Below are positions 1 to 12,489 of a stretch of 64,000 nt of DNA, piece after piece. Source of the DNA: Sacculina carcini (taxonomy: Eukaryota > Arthropoda > Thecostraca > Sacculinidae); the NCBI GenBank assembly GCA_916048095.2, contig OU696591.1:1606001-1670000 (forward strand), read 5' to 3'. A program made the position numbers and the translations under genes. Position 1 is the first letter of the stretch, and each line of letters opens with the position of its first letter. The notes beneath the pieces are model-generated. The model worked only from the letters and a program-made list of their open reading frames with translations. It was not told the DNA's origin and ran no database searches.

Positions 1-662
1 TATTGTAACTCTCTTTATCTTCATGTTTCTTGTAAAAATATACGCTCGCTTCAGAAAATTATAAACCAATCTTGCCGTTTTGTTTTTCTTCTTCCACCGA
101 GAACTCCCACCTCGAAATTCATCCGCCAACTTGGATGGCTTCCTGCACGGCAGCGAATCCATCACAAGGTTTGCTGCATCATCTTCAAGATCATCCACTC
201 CGACTCTGCTCCTCCTTATCTCCGTTCTCTTCTTACTGTTTCTGATCGTCCGGGCCGCTCACTATCACGTAGTCTCTTCTGTCCCCGTGCTCTCAACGAC
301 TCCACCTGGTCTTCGAAATCTCTTTTTTTCTCTGGACCTCGTTTGTTCAATGAACTTCCTCTTAAAATTCGATCTTCTCTCTCTTACAGGTCTTTTTCCA
401 CTTCTCTTTGTACATATCTTCTCGGTGTCTCCTCTGATGAATAATTATATTGTGTGAATAACTGTTTGATTTTTTTTTGATTTTTTTTTTTCATCCATAG
501 TTATTTTCAATTGTTCCTTCATAGTATATCGCTGCTTATATTTTTGTTTATGCGATACTGTTTTGTTTATTCCACATTGTATACATTTTATAGCTAGCCG
601 TTCCTCGCGCCTATGATAATTAGAGCGCTATATGAAATACATGTTTTGTTGTTGTTGTTGTT
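1..662 (+). mobile_element. LINE 3' fragment (RT C-terminus and 3' UTR with (TTG)n tail)
   Basis: The + strand translates from base 2 to a stop near 457, read across two frames, as the region after the reverse transcriptase: NQSCRFVF, then LGWLPA, FSGPRLFNELP and SYRSFSTSL. These blocks match the minus-strand LINE at 44.6-47.8 kb (MNQSCRFV, FRWLPI, FGPRLYNSLP, SYRSFASSL), so both belong to one family. The 3' UTR ends with GCGCTATATGAAATACATG followed by a (TTG)n tail, a shape shared with other copies here. The element continues left of the window. The coding part looks broken because no single frame carries all blocks. Confidence 0.7.
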
Positions 663-2577
663 GTTGTGGAAAATGAAGAGTTGGCTCATTAAGAAGTGGG
701 CAAACATTTTTCCACAAAAAAACACGACGCCTACATATCAAGTAATTCTGAATTTCGAATAAAAACAACATGCGTTTCAGCATGGGGTTTTAGAATTTCC
801 CTTCCAATTTTAATTTGATTTTGACTTGGAGTAATGAGTTTAATTTCTACTTTGATTACTGTCCTCATCAGAATCTTGTCAATTTGCGACCACTTTGGCC
901 AGCTTTTGAGTGCCTCCAAAATGCTGTCCAAGCGAGTAATTGAAAAATTTCGCTGGCTGCGCAAACTTGATCCAACTTTAGTCTGCTGACATAGTTGAGA
1001 ATGTTTGAGACTTTATGTGTCTCCCTCCCGGCGGAAAACCGACTATTGCTATTCAATCGCTTCTGGTTAAATTTCCTAATGTAATTTAAAGCGATCGAAT
1101 ACAATTGTTTGATGAAATTATACAACATTTTTTTTAAATAAACTAAATATTATAAACTAAAAAGCCTATATAAAAGCCAAAATATTATAAACTAAATGGA
1201 TTTTTTTCTACAATACTTGATTTTAATCACGTATATGCACACTTATATTAACGGAGTTCAATTTATTGAAAAAATATACTAAAAAATAATTAATCCGATT
1301 GTAATTATGAATAATTTATTTGGGAAAAAATAATGTATAGATTTAAACAAAAAGTCTTATTCGATCGTGTCAAAGCAAAGTAGAAAATTTAACAAACACA
1401 CAAATACTGAAACATTGAGGAATACCCAATTGAAATGAAATATATACCAAATTGAAAACAAATTGCACAATTTTGCGTGCTTTATTTATGGCATTTAATT
1501 TCTTATTATAAATTTCACCAATTGAAGGCTGAGTTTCAGTGAAATATTGAGTGTATATTGAATGAATGAAAATACAGCTATATTTGAACAATATGCCCAT
1601 ATAATTGAGAGTATATGACCAGTGTAGAACGTACCAAAGAATTAGAAATAATTACTGTCTACTTGTTCGTTCCTCTTGAGTTATTTTTGATAGTTGAATT
1701 ATGGATCAGGCTACATATAGGTCTAGCACAAAATGAAGAACTTTTGAATGGACTTCAAATGGAATTAGCGATCAAAATGCACAGAAGATTATGCTGAAAA
1801 TCGCCTTTGTGTTTTTCCACATTGCTAGAATTCTGAGATTATGCTTAAATCTTTCACTGTTGAATATCTACTCTACGCTTAGGAAAATCCATTATCGTTA
1901 TACTAAGACACAAGCCTAGGGAAAAAGACACCATCCACCCAAATACTCAAGATCCTCTTCTAACAATGCCACTGAATAATGAAGTCGACCCCAGAATAAT
2001 GAGGTTGATCGCCGTTACCTTTCAGCCCGTTTTCAGTCAACTTTCCACATTTAATGAATCTGTTAATTAATCTGATGAATAATCCAATGACAAATTTCGC
2101 ATCAGATGGCACTGAAGTGCAAATTTAAATTAGCTGAAAAAGATTGATTGGTGAAACAAATCAATCTCTTTCAAGGATATCTTTATCGTAAACAAATCTA
2201 TGATCACTGATTTCAGTGTAAAATCGAGGACAGTGTACAAACTGCATGTGTGTGGTTTCAAAGTTTATTCTATTTACCTAGTTATTCTCCTATATTGCAA
2301 TCACATGACTTAGCATGTTTGGGGACATAAATTAATTATAGAACAAATTTCAATACACTATGTAATATGTATAAATTCCATAATATGTAATATGTATAAA
2401 TTCAATTTACAGTAGACATTATATTTGTTTGCCCAATTTTTAACACCACCTGAAATTACCATAATATTTTCAAATCATTAATTATGCACATATATTTATT
2501 GACGAATACACGGTATCTTTTTCGTTTTTCAAAGTATTGTTATATGTTTTGTGACCCTATAGATCAGCGGCATCGCC
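663..2577. other. AT-rich region upstream of the NCS first coding exon
   Basis: No convincing coding segment, RNA gene or transposon end is visible. The stretch is AT-rich with only short ORFs. A 5' UTR exon and promoter of the NCS gene could lie here, but I see no TATA box or initiator that I would defend. The bases ccctatag just before 2563 could be a 3' splice site for a 5' UTR exon ending at the ATG. Confidence 0.4.
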
Positions 2578-2688
2578 ATGGGGTGTGTCAGTGCAAAACA
2601 GAAACTCTCCAAGGAAGATCTGGACTTTTTGAAGGCGCACACCCGATATGATGAAGCGACAATCAAGGAGTGGTACAAAGGCTTCAGG
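2578..2688 (+). CDS. NCS coding exon 1 (start, myristoylation signal)
   Basis: It encodes 37 residues from MGCVSAK to KGFR and ends at the donor AGG|GTAAGT. The ATG sits in gccATGG, a strong initiation context. WYKGF is the family signature before EF-hand 1. Confidence 0.92.
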
Positions 2689-5600
2689 GTAAGTTTCCTA
2701 GGGTGCAATTACCCTATGATAAACTACTGTGCTTATCCCAGTGATTCAAGGTTAAAAGTTAAAATCCTCAAGTACTACACGGGAAGAAGCCGAAGCTTAT
2801 GAACACACAGGTGTGTCCCGTGCAGCTCGCTGCCACCAAAGAACCAACCCTCTCCACGCTATGACACCACAAGGACGAAAGACGTGTTAGAGAGGGTCAT
2901 CTCCCCATAATGTATGGCTCAACACATGACTGATATCTGGTACCCTCATTTACTGCTGGGTGGACAGGGACTGTTGGATTATAGAATTCACCCAATAAAT
3001 TCTGCTCCGCCCGGTTTCGAACCACGGACCATCCGCTTGTGAGGCGGGTGTGCTACCACTACACCACGGAGTAAAGAAACGGATTGCCCGCTTCTTTGTG
3101 ATCGAGTACCACTTGGAGGTACCGTACAGTCGCCGCATAAAACCTGATCACAGAAAAACTCAGTTCGATCAGATATCATAATTGTACAAGTAGAACACAT
3201 AAATCAACTGAATACAACAACTCAATGTGAGGACTGTATCTGTTTCTTCTCCACCAGCTGGTCAATGAGGGACATTACTTTGCTCACAACACATCGACAC
3301 TTCATGCCCTGGTGCCATTGTTCATCACTCCGAAAGCGTTCGCGTACCACCTGGAAGGTCCTCGTGTACCACTTGTGGTACGCGTACCACAAGGATTGGA
3401 AGCCACTGGTGACATATATCATCGTCATAAATATGATAACAAAGCTAAGCAAAGCACAGTGCAAAGGATAATGTAATTAGTCATTTCGCAAAAAGTTTGA
3501 GGTCATGTATGACATAATCTCATAAGTTATGTGAATGATATAATGCATGTCATACGGAGATATACTCCATATATCTATACAAATATATAATTGCAATTTT
3601 CCCGTTAAATAAATATTTGTTTCTGAAAGCTGGTCATTTTTTACAAACTTATCTTTCATAGAAAGTTCGTCCGACTTTAACGATGCATTTTTAAATCGAC
3701 CAGTGCATTGCAAAGCTTTGCAGAATAATTGAAGAGCATAATTACAAACGTTCCCACCAAGAGTACACCTCTTTTCAAATGCAAATTTTCCTAATTAACG
3801 CATTTATTGACGCACAATAATTGAGTCTGTTAAATTAGTGAAAAATTGCCTCATTTCAAATGTGCGTGCATCGATTTAGCTTCAAATGGTAATTGACAAA
3901 CTTAATTTGGGACGAGATAATATTGTTTGGACTTCAAATTGGACTTAGCATAATTTAGCGAATGAGCGAACTTTGGCGGTCATTTAATTTAGCGACGCCT
4001 GCGTGCATGTCGTTACCGACTGTACCAAATGCAAGCGATTCAAGGTTGGAAAATAGCTTACTAGAAAAATGCAAAAAAAGTAAATGTATATATTATCAAA
4101 TTATGCATGAGTGATTTGGGTAGTTCTAGTGAATGGGGCCAGCGCAGGGTGGTAATAGTGCACTTGCACTCTTCCCATGCTACTGGATTTGTCTGTCATT
4201 GATAATAACAAATATTAAAATAATATATATTAAATATTAAAATATTAAATATTAAAATATTAAATATTAAAATATTAAATATTAAATATTAAATATTAAA
4301 ATATTAAATATTAAAAATTAAATATTAAATATTAAATATTAAATATTAAAATATTAAATATTAAATATTAAATATTAAATATTAAATATTAAATATTAAA
4401 TATTAAATATTAAATATTAAATATTAAATATTAAATATTAAAATATTAAAATATTAAAATATTAAAATATTAAATATTAAATATTAAATACTAAATACTA
4501 AAATATTGAAAATAGCCTTGTACGAGCGAATTTCTCTCACACTTTTATATCAGCACAAACGCTTATATAACAAACAAAAATTGAAAGTCAGAAGCCCCAG
4601 CGGTCAAACGCGGCCCTGATGGGACCATGTGGTGCTGATGGGACCTTGTGCTGCTGATGGGACATTTTGTGGTTACGATGGGACTTTTTGTGTCCCAAGT
4701 AACATGTTACAAGACACGATCAACATATGTTTCAAATGTTACGTGAATAATGTATAAATCAAATGTGAATAATGTAACGTGAATAATGTATAAATCAAAT
4801 AGGAATAATGTAACGTGAATAATGTATAAATCAAAATTGAACTTGAAGGCAGTTCAAATTTTGACAAGCCGCAAAAACAAAAATCGCATGCAATTGAAAC
4901 TAAGAGAAACAACAGAGAACGAAACAGAAATGAGAGAGAAAGATAGACAGATAAGGATTGATAGCAGTGGCGGCGACAGGATTTACGGGAGCGGGGCTGA
5001 GGAAAGAGGGGGGGGGGCTTGTGGAAAGATGAGGAACTACGCTCGAAATGTTCGTGGTCAGGATTTTTTTGGGGGTTGGGTGTTAAGGGAGGCTTGGCGC
5101 ATTTTTAGGGGGCTTCAGCTCCTTCTAACCCCTCTTGGCGCCGCCACTGACTCTTAAAATGAGTTGATGAATGTTGCTGCCGTCCAATTCAATATTGCAA
5201 ATGACATAATTCATGTGACTGTCACGTTGACAATACTCACTGTCTGAGCACTCTCTGTCAGAATCAGCCGATCAGGACCCAATTATCTCTCTGGATGCGC
5301 GCAGCCAAGTAGCTGAGAGAAAAAAACATAAAAACAAGGGGACGATTCGGCGTGGAGCACAGTGGTTCCCAACCTGTGATGCGCGAGGACCTTCCAGCTG
5401 GTACGAGAACACTTTCGGTATCATGAACAATGACACCAGGGCATGATTTCCGATGTGTTGTGAGCAAAGTTATGTTCCTCATTGACCAGCTGGTGGAGAA
5501 GAAGCAGTCCTCACATTGAGTTGTTTTATCAGTTTTTGTTTGTTCTACTTGTACAACAATTATGTAAACATAGTGATATCTGATCGAACTAAGTTTCTCT

Positions 5601-5831
5601 GGAACCAGATGGTACGCGGCGACTGAACGTTACCTCCAAGTGGTACTCCATCACAGAAAGGTTGTGAACCACTGGCTTAGATGAACGTAAACTGATGAAA
5701 TAGAAAGACAGAGGCGCTACTGCGGAAGATGTAGCCGCTGTATTACACCCCAATTCTCTCTTCTGCTTCGTGATGACAACCCGACAAATTGGATCCGAAT
5801 ATTGGATCAGAACAGGCCAATAGCCAACACG

Positions 5832-5916
<85 letters not shown>

Positions 5917-8900
5917 GCGCACTTGTCATATTTGTCTACCGTGTATACGTATTGCGACATGTATCATTTATTATGCGCGTGTTTGTACGTACATTGTATT
6001 TTGTGACATTTATTGTGCGTGTGTGTGTCTGTTTTGTTTTTGTTTTTGTAACATTGTGCTGAAAAGACTGAGAAAGGATGTACAATAGAGCAATTTACTT
6101 TACTTTACTTTACGCACACAAGAAATCAACGAAAAAGGACTTAGATACACGCTGAGAAAGCTGAAATGCTTAGAGGATATAAACAGCTTAGTTTTCACGT
6201 TCAGATCGATAGATGACGGGATTGTATTAGATGAATATGTAGTCAGCGCGAATTTGATTGATCAGTTGAAAGGTATGCTAGATGAGACAATATTGGGGGA
6301 CAGCACAGCCCAAGTCCGAGCTCATTTCCTGTCGTAAAAATGGGTGAGTACACACACGCACGCACGCACGCACGCACGTACACACACACACATACACGTA
6401 TATGTATGCAGAAGATATTATTTCTGAGTGTTTCCGAATATGTTGAGTGTCGGTTTGCCGTCATGTTTTCCAGGGGAGCGCGCTCAATTAGATAGCTTGA
6501 ATGTTTGAACGAAGGGTTAATGTTATTTGCTGAACTTTTCATGCAATGAGGCTCTTACAACCATTGCCATAGGGCAGGCCGACTATTGGAAGCGCACTTG
6601 TGCAATGAAACGGACGGCAGGCAAGGAAACAGAGAAAGAGGGAACAAGTAAAGATAGAAAGTGAAGTTTTTGAGTGCCGATGGGGAGACAGGACAGGAGA
6701 CAGCTGCCGAAATCTAAGACGGGAGCCAACCCTGTTGGATTATCGCTCTCCACCTTAGGGGGGCAGTACAGGGAGGGAAGAAGCAGAGGGTCTGCTTTTA
6801 GTCGCCTCTTACACGTCACGCAGCGGGTACGGCGGCAGTATTCTTATCCCCTGACCGCAGGGGTTGTGAAGTTCAGCATTGTGTCGTTTATATACAACAA
6901 TATCTGGCTACGTGAGGTCAAAAAGAGGAAAAGAGGAAAAAGAGGGGAATCAGTCGTGCACATATTAATTTGTGTGTTTGTGAAAAGATTGACTGCGGAT
7001 CCTTTTGTGCAGGATTTGTTTCGGTGCTCGCTCACGTCCTCAATGAAGGTTGAAGTTTAGATTTGGCTCGTCTGTGAGATGTGGTCGGTTGCGCCTTCAC
7101 ACACAACAACGAAAACACAACAAACAACTGATATGTCTGCGTTTGACTGCATCATTCACGTTGATGTCCAATTCCCCTGCGGCATTGAACACTCTCCAGC
7201 GATTTATAAAGCTGGTAGAGCTCACATCCGGAAATCAATAGCCAGTTGTCTGAAATGCGCCATACATTGGCTTTCGGCATTGCGGATTTGATATGCAGGC
7301 GCGCTTTTCAGACGGCTGCAAATGTGCGAATACATTTGCGCTGAGGTCGAGTTAAAATTTACCGTGGCATTCCCTGCGGCCTGCAGTCGGTCGTCGTTTC
7401 CTAATAGTGTTGTTTTGCCTCGCCGTGATGGCTTGAACTATGCGCTACGTGACAAGAATACACTCACTCACTTACTGTGAGTTGGCTAGCTGTTTCAGTA
7501 CAGATATCACGCCGTCATCGCCCCGATAATGTGCCAACATAATGGGCACCATTATTGATAAAGATTCTGCGGCATTTTCGCTTGACACCAAGTTTATTCT
7601 ACACCCAGAGCCATAGCAAGGTCTTATGGCCTCCTCCCGAAGATAAAAATGGGGGCCTCCATTATAAATAAAGCACCATTATAATAGATGTCCGACTTTG
7701 GGAAAATGCAGTTACTAACAGCCCCTCGGTCTCCATTAAGCTGGGCACTTATGGTATTTGTATGCGCTACTTTAGGATACGTTTCAACATCACGTGTGAG
7801 GCAACGGGCCTCTCAACACTCGCCCCCCCCCCCCCCCCCCGGCCGGGGATGCGGAGGCGGTTGTTACGGCTCTGTATAGACCCCATAGTGATAGCTACAT
7901 GCTCTACGACTTCCGTTCATTAGTTAGAATACTCCTAGATGTTAAAATATACCAAAGTGGAGATGTTTAAGCGGAGAATATGAATTTGTCACGACATCAG
8001 TGGTGCAATTGTGTTCAATGGTGTTCATAAATCACTGTGTATTCTTAAGAGTCGGCTATGCAGATCGTTGTATAATTTTTCCTATACATCCAGTCTGAAT
8101 CACGCATAGGAAATGAACGCTCCAGCACTGGTATTTATGATATTAATTTATATATTCACATAATGTATGTTTTTATCAATTGTTATTACTGGTTGTATCG
8201 ACACAGTAATGAGTCAGACAAGCTCGTGACTCCCGTCTTCCAGTGATGACGTATTTCTTCTTGAACACTTGTGTTGCTGCTTGATTAAAACAATGTCGCT
8301 AGTCGGTAATTTATTCCAGCTTTCAATTCAGCTCTATTTTTTGGGAAACTATACTTGTGAACGTCCTTTTTTACACTACGTTTTTGTAGGCCAAAATTAT
8401 GATTTTGTGTTACGTTTCGTCACAAAAGTGTTGGTAATTTCTGCTAGACTTGGTGAATTCAAACAGCTTCCGGGTTTTCAAATTGTGTGTGTGTGTGTGT
8501 GTGTGTGTGTCTCACTTGGCAGCAAGATTGTCCGAACGGACGGCTGACTCCGGCCAAGTTTGTCGACATGTACAAAATGTTCTTTCCGTCGGGCAACGCC
8601 GAGGAGTTCTGCGATCACGTCTTCAGGACGTTCGACATGGACAAGAACGGCTACATCGACTTCAAGGTATTATTATTAATAGTAATATTATTAATTACAG
8701 GTAAATCCAGTAGCATGGGAAGAGTGCAAGCACTATTACCACTCTGCGGTGGCCTAATGTGTACTGGAAGCGCTCAAAAGATGTAGTTAGTTTGAGAAAA
8801 ACGAGTTTAGTTAGTATGTGAGTCCCAATAGTGGATACAGATTAAAATTTCGGTGGGGAGGCTGCATGATTTTGGGGGAGGCTGAACTATTTTCAATGAT

Positions 8901-9208
8901 ATATGCGCATGTTTACAAACGCATTATGCGCGAATAGGCTTTGCGATAATGCTCATATCAACAAAATCTACAAAAAGATACTTGTCCTGGACCACTTGTA
9001 GTGAACCTCTTGGTTATGAGGAGTTGATGGAAACTTTTTTTGGGGGGGCTTCAGTCCCCGAGACCCCCTATGGATCCCCTAGTGGTGAGCCCAAGCCCCG
9101 CCCAAACGACACCCAAAAACTGAACCAGAAATAATATTATTGACTTGTGGCAAGGCATTGACTTGTGTGAACCAGGCGATCACACAAGTCAAATCATTCA
9201 CAAAGGAA

Positions 9209-9260
<52 letters not shown>

Positions 9261-12200
9261 AACACGCTACATAAAATAGGCAAAACGCTACATAACACGC
9301 ATACGCGTTACAGAACATACATCAAACACATACACTATGCTCATAATCCACAGAGCGGCATCCCAAACTAATCAAACGCATAATGTAGCAACCGCACTTG
9401 TACGCGCACACATAAATACACATGTACATTAATATATGCCTCGTGTTTGGACGAAAAATGGTGTTTGCATTTACGAGCGCCTGTTTGAAAAAGACACACA
9501 CACTTTTGTGAATGGAAAATGCATGGAAATGAAAATACGTGTCCCGAAAATGAAAAATGTCTGGAATTTGTTGAAATATTGTTCAACTGTGATCTGGTGC
9601 AATGTATACGTATAGGACACTATGAAGAGCGGGTTCAAAGTGTGCAAAAACACCGGAGTATGTATTTTGCAATTTTCATAATTGATTTTAGTCACGACGG
9701 ACACGATAAAAACATAAAATTGCTAGTGTCAAATACTATGAATAAAAGTCACGAATTGGTGCAATCTAACCAGCCATCCACAAACTTCCGACTATCAAAC
9801 TCCACCCTAGCTTGCCACTTGCTTGGAAGGGAGTCGCATTTTATATCCAGTTCTCTCGTCAACCTCTTCGGGTGATACTGAAGTTGGAAACAAAGATGAA
9901 ACTAGTCGAAGCTTGGACTTTCTAGCGAACAGGTTTAACAAGGAGGAAACCGAAATTACAATAAAATCGGGATTCGGACAGAAGACGTATTCAAGACTCC
10001 ATCAGCAGCATAATTTTGAATTACACCACATAACAGGAACGAGATAACTGGATTTATGCGTCTAATAGCCTCTGTGGCGGCAATTTAACGTTATCATAGC
10101 CCGGGGGAGTGAGCAAACGAGAGCCGAGCCACCAGCCACACATTTCACGTAGCAACACAATGCAATAAGCCTGTCATACTTCATTTACCGACATAAAGAC
10201 GTGGCGACACACCCAGCGCATGCAAAAGCACACGCCTCGTAGATGCCGCTTTACGATCGCGTGCTGCGTCAAAATTGACTGTAATAGCCAGGTGAGAGAG
10301 GTGATTAACTTAATTATCTCCCCCCTCTCTCTCTGTGTGTGTCAGGAATTTCTGCTGGCCATTGATGTAACGTCCGCGGGCACGCCCGAGGAAAAACTGC
10401 GCTGGGCTTTCAACATGTACGATGTCGATGGCAACGGAGTAATCGACTTGCAAGAAATGACCAAAATAGTGCAGGTGCTGATCTATTCGATCTGTTCATT
10501 TTGAATTTTGATTTATTTTAGCCATGTATGGCTATAAACAAATTAAGAAATTTAAATAGATAACATGGCATCAGTTGGCAAAAGGACCCGTCGAGCTAAT
10601 GCTCATAGACAGTCTTACATTTCACATATACAAATATATATAATATACACATATACAAGCATGGGCAATGTGTACGTAAGTACACACACACACTCACGAC
10701 CACATATAAACACTATGCATATATAATGGCGCACAACACCTGAGTACAAGTCTAGTATTGGCATCTTTAAAAGGCACGACGTTCGAGGATCGGTGAAAAT
10801 ATTTGACGGGAAAGCCTGGAAAAACAGCGTGTGTTTGTCATCCACATCCTCAATACCACACCTCTCACTAACACAATTCACTCACCAATATCAGACATTT
10901 GTGTGACTGCAATGCAACGGCATGTACATTTTCATGCATTTTCCGGCGGTGCATGCATTTTCCGGCGGTGCATGCATTTTCCGGCGGTGCATTTGCGTTT
11001 CACACTCTCAAGAAGTCAATGATAATACCAAGGCACTGAGATCAAGAACGTGAACGTGAAGACATGACCTCACTAAAAGTGCTCGGAAATGTTTAGTGTT
11101 GAATTTATGAAAAAGTGTGAACGTTAATGTGGAGTAAGTTAATTATTAAAAGCGATTTCCTCTCCTCGCCCATGCCCTCTCTCGTTTTCGTCCCTGCAGC
11201 TCTAGCCAATCTATCAGCGACACACGGACTATTCCGATAAGACGGTACACAGAGCAATGTAGTTATCGGCGCAATAGGAAACTAATCGCTCCACTAATGA
11301 CAAATGACGATGGCCACATGTGTCTCATGCTGCTGGGCGCTAATACCATGGACCAGAATGGATCAGATGTGTTCGCGGAATTTGGTGGCATTGATCCATC
11401 GAAAGCATCCTGCGATACAGTTCTCTTTAACAGGCTCTAAACAAGACGTCATAGACGTCTGAGTCTGGACAATATTGATGTGTTCGACGCATCTCCGGGA
11501 GATTCCTGGAGATTCCGGGAGCCAACATCTAGGACAAGAATGCTGGAAATTATCAATAGAAACTTTTTGTTGCATAAAATGGTTATAAAAATGTCAACCT
11601 GTGTAATTAACGCGTTATCATATTCCTTAATCATAAGTCATTGAAAAATAACAGTGCTAAAATAATGAGCGAAACCCATTCATGTATACCCATTGCTCGC
11701 TGAATTGTGGATTTCATATACGACTTTCTCCTCGCTCCAAAAATTACGCCCGAGTCCACAAATAATATGAAGGCATTGTCAATACCGTGCCCTACTGAAG
11801 TTTGGATGCCAGTAAAGACACGTACATTCCAACACACACAGTCCACATACGAATGAGCCCCCGAGCCTCAACGATATATCGACGCACAACAAATCTAATT
11901 CCACTGCGTACAACCAGCATGACTACAATGACTGCCCTCTTGCCCAATGCTAAAGTTTGGCGCCGATGCAATGCTAGTATTTACACAGTAAACAAGGCTA
12001 GTAGACAAACAACTATCCGACATTCTCTCTGGGAAAATTTAGAAGCATTCGATTGAGCAAACATAATTGTGCGACACCATTTGAATTTTCTATTTGTTTT
12101 TATATTTTTGTATGGAAATATGACAAAGTAATGTGGATGCGAACGGGGGATTCAACCTACACGAGATCACAAGACGCGCGTCATAAGACTCGCACCTCGT

Positions 12201-12489
12201 TATACGTATTGACTGGCATATCACATGATCTCTGTCCACAAAAACCCAGCCCGCAATTGTGCGAAGTACACGTTGGTCATTGACAATATAACTGTTTGTC
12301 GCGCAGGCAATCTACGATATGCTTGGCTCGTCGTCACCGTCAAAACCTCAAGATTCAGCCGAGGAACGCGCGAAAACGATCTTCGCTCGGATGGACGAAA
12401 ATGACGACAAACAGCTGAGCCAAGAGGAGTTCCTCAAGGGATGTCTACAAGACGAAGAACTCTCCAAAATGCTCAACCCTACGGCTTGA
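2578..12489 (+). CDS. Neuronal calcium sensor family protein (4 coding exons, complete)
   Basis: The joined exons 2578-2688, 8523-8666, 10346-10474 and 12307-12489 give 188 codons plus a stop, the usual NCS length (about 190). All introns are phase 0 with GT-AG ends. The protein begins MGCVSAK, giving Gly2 for N-myristoylation with an adjacent Cys3 that may be palmitoylated. EF-hand 1 is degenerate (DCPNGR core), as in the family. EF-2 ([12 protein letters not shown]) and EF-3 ([12 protein letters not shown]) have complete calcium loops. EF-4 ([12 protein letters not shown]) keeps the acidic ends but has Lys where Gly is usual. NCS proteins are membrane-switch calcium sensors of neurons and photoreceptors. 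The FLLAIDVTS and AIYDML blocks resemble invertebrate neurocalcin/NCS-3-like members more than NCS-1, but the subfamily is an inference. Confidence 0.93.
2748..3073 (-). mobile_element. tRNA-Val-derived SINE, copy 1
   Basis: Read on the minus strand, it opens with a tRNA head whose A box (GTGGTGTAGTGG) and B box (GGTTCGAAACC) flank an anticodon loop reading CAC (Val). A body of about 250 bp follows and ends near TTAACTTTTAACC. The same unit occurs at 17885, 36557, 39905, 40258 and 40597. No clean target duplication is visible. It lies in NCS intron 1 directly beside a hAT MITE. Confidence 0.85.
3079..3411 (-). mobile_element. hAT deletion derivative keeping a transposase C-terminus
   Basis: On the minus strand the sequence begins CAGTGGCTTCCAATCC, carries palindromic GTGGTACGCGTACCAC motifs, and contains an ORF end [15 protein letters not shown] followed by a stop. 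Such a Gln/Ser/His ending is typical of ZBED/Charlie-like hAT transposases. Related copies are at 5360-5674 and 21500-21803. Confidence 0.65.
3412..4130. other. NCS intron 1, no recognised feature
   Basis: This is an AT-rich intronic stretch. No coding exon, RNA gene or transposon terminus could be supported. Confidence 0.4.
4131..4215 (+). repeat. Short interspersed repeat (GGTGGTAATAGTGCACTTG type)
   Basis: It contains GGGCCAGCGCAGGGTGGT, then AATAGTGCACTTGCACTCTT, then a TGCTACTGGATTT end and an AT-rich tail. Further copies are at 8694, 19998, 31553, 42567, 59414 and 61890. Most end in (AAT)n, suggesting a retroposon 3' end. Confidence 0.6.
4195..4505. repeat. AT minisatellite (AATATTA units)
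   Basis: About 300 bp of tandem 7-8 bp units (AATATTA/AAATATT) with little divergence. It directly follows the tail of the preceding retroposon-like repeat, which may have seeded it. Confidence 0.9.
4965..5149. mobile_element. hAT-type MITE (CAGTGGCGGCG family), copy 1
   Basis: The left end is CAGTGGCGGCGACA and the right end TTGGCGCCGCCACTG, an inverted pair. The interior is short and G-rich. Other copies are at 14356-14554 and 57410-57595. No target duplication is recognisable at this copy. Confidence 0.75.
5360..5674 (+). mobile_element. hAT deletion derivative, copy 2
   Basis: The ends are CAGTGGTTCCCAACCT and AGGTTGTGAACCACTG, an imperfect terminal inverted repeat. The interior carries the same CTCATTGACCAGCTGGTGG block as the copies at 3079 and 21500. 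A clean 8-bp target duplication is not visible. Confidence 0.72.
5832..5914. repeat. (CA)n microsatellite
   Basis: About 40 uninterrupted CA units in NCS intron 1. ORFs reading poly-Thr/His or poly-Val/Cys through it are artefacts. Confidence 0.97.
5915..7605. other. NCS intron 1, mostly unannotated; structured GC motif near 6700-6870
   Basis: No exon or transposon end is recognised in most of this stretch. A GC-richer block at about 6690-6870 includes GTCGCCTCTTACACGTCACG, a TACGGCGGCAGTATTCTTA segment, and a perfect 6-bp stem CCCCTG-ACCG-CAGGGG at 6850-6866. It resembles a conserved repeat head, but I cannot name it. Confidence 0.35.
7606..7874. mobile_element. hAT-type MITE with 8-bp target duplication
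   Basis: The left end is CAGAGCCATAGCAAGG. The right end read in reverse complement is CAGAGCCGTAACAACC. Flanks 7598-7605 (tctacacc) and 7875-7882 (tatagacc) agree at 6 of 8 positions, the length expected of hAT. The interior has a (C)n run at about 7824-7841. Confidence 0.65.
8523..8666 (+). CDS. NCS coding exon 2 (EF-hands 1-2)
   Basis: It encodes 48 residues from QDCPNGRL to YIDFK. The acceptor is ttggcAG, directly after a (TG)n run at 8485-8510. The donor is AAG|GTATTA. It contains the degenerate EF-1 and the EF-2 calcium loop. Confidence 0.93.
8694..8790 (-). repeat. Short interspersed repeat, minus copy
   Basis: On the minus strand it reads GAGCGCTTCCAGTACAC, then GTGGTAATAGTGCTTGC and TGCTACTGGATTTACC, ending in an AT-rich (AAT)-like tail. 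It lies just downstream of NCS exon 2. Confidence 0.6.
8829..9085. mobile_element. Possible hAT MITE
   Basis: The left end TAGTGGATACAG and right end (reverse complement TAGGGGATCCATAGG) are weakly inverted. Both flanks carry a GAG(T)CCCAA motif. The boundaries are uncertain. Confidence 0.35.
9214..9259. repeat. (CA)n microsatellite
   Basis: About 23 CA units in NCS intron 2. The remaining intron up to 10345 shows no recognised feature. Confidence 0.95.
10346..10474 (+). CDS. NCS coding exon 3 (EF-hand 3)
   Basis: It encodes 43 residues from EFLLAID to TKIVQ. The acceptor is gtgtgtgtcAG after a CT/GT run, and the donor is CAG|GTGCTG. It contains the EF-3 loop [12 protein letters not shown]. 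Confidence 0.93.
10475..12306. other. NCS intron 3, one small tandem repeat, otherwise no feature
   Basis: Three copies of a 19-bp unit (ATGCATTTTCCGGCGGTGC) lie at about 10934-10992. No other exon, RNA gene or mobile element could be supported. Confidence 0.45.
12307..12489 (+). CDS. NCS coding exon 4 (EF-hand 4, stop)
   Basis: It encodes 60 residues from AIYDMLGSS to the end (MLNPTA), then TGA. The acceptor is gtcgcgcAG. The EF-4 loop is near residue 160. The Ser-rich linker after AIYDML is where family members differ most. Confidence 0.92.
   Translation, partial: AIYDMLGSSSPSKPQDSAEERAKTIFARMDENDDKQLSQEEFLKGCLQDEELSKMLNPTA

Noticed and set aside
80-457. 125-residue host membrane protein
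   Set aside because: The hydrophobic ORF is an out-of-frame read of a LINE RT C-terminus; the other frames carry the LINE motifs.
9519-10047. Extra exon(s) in NCS intron 2
   Set aside because: The short ORFs lack NCS similarity, and exons 2 and 3 already join in phase to give a normal-length protein.
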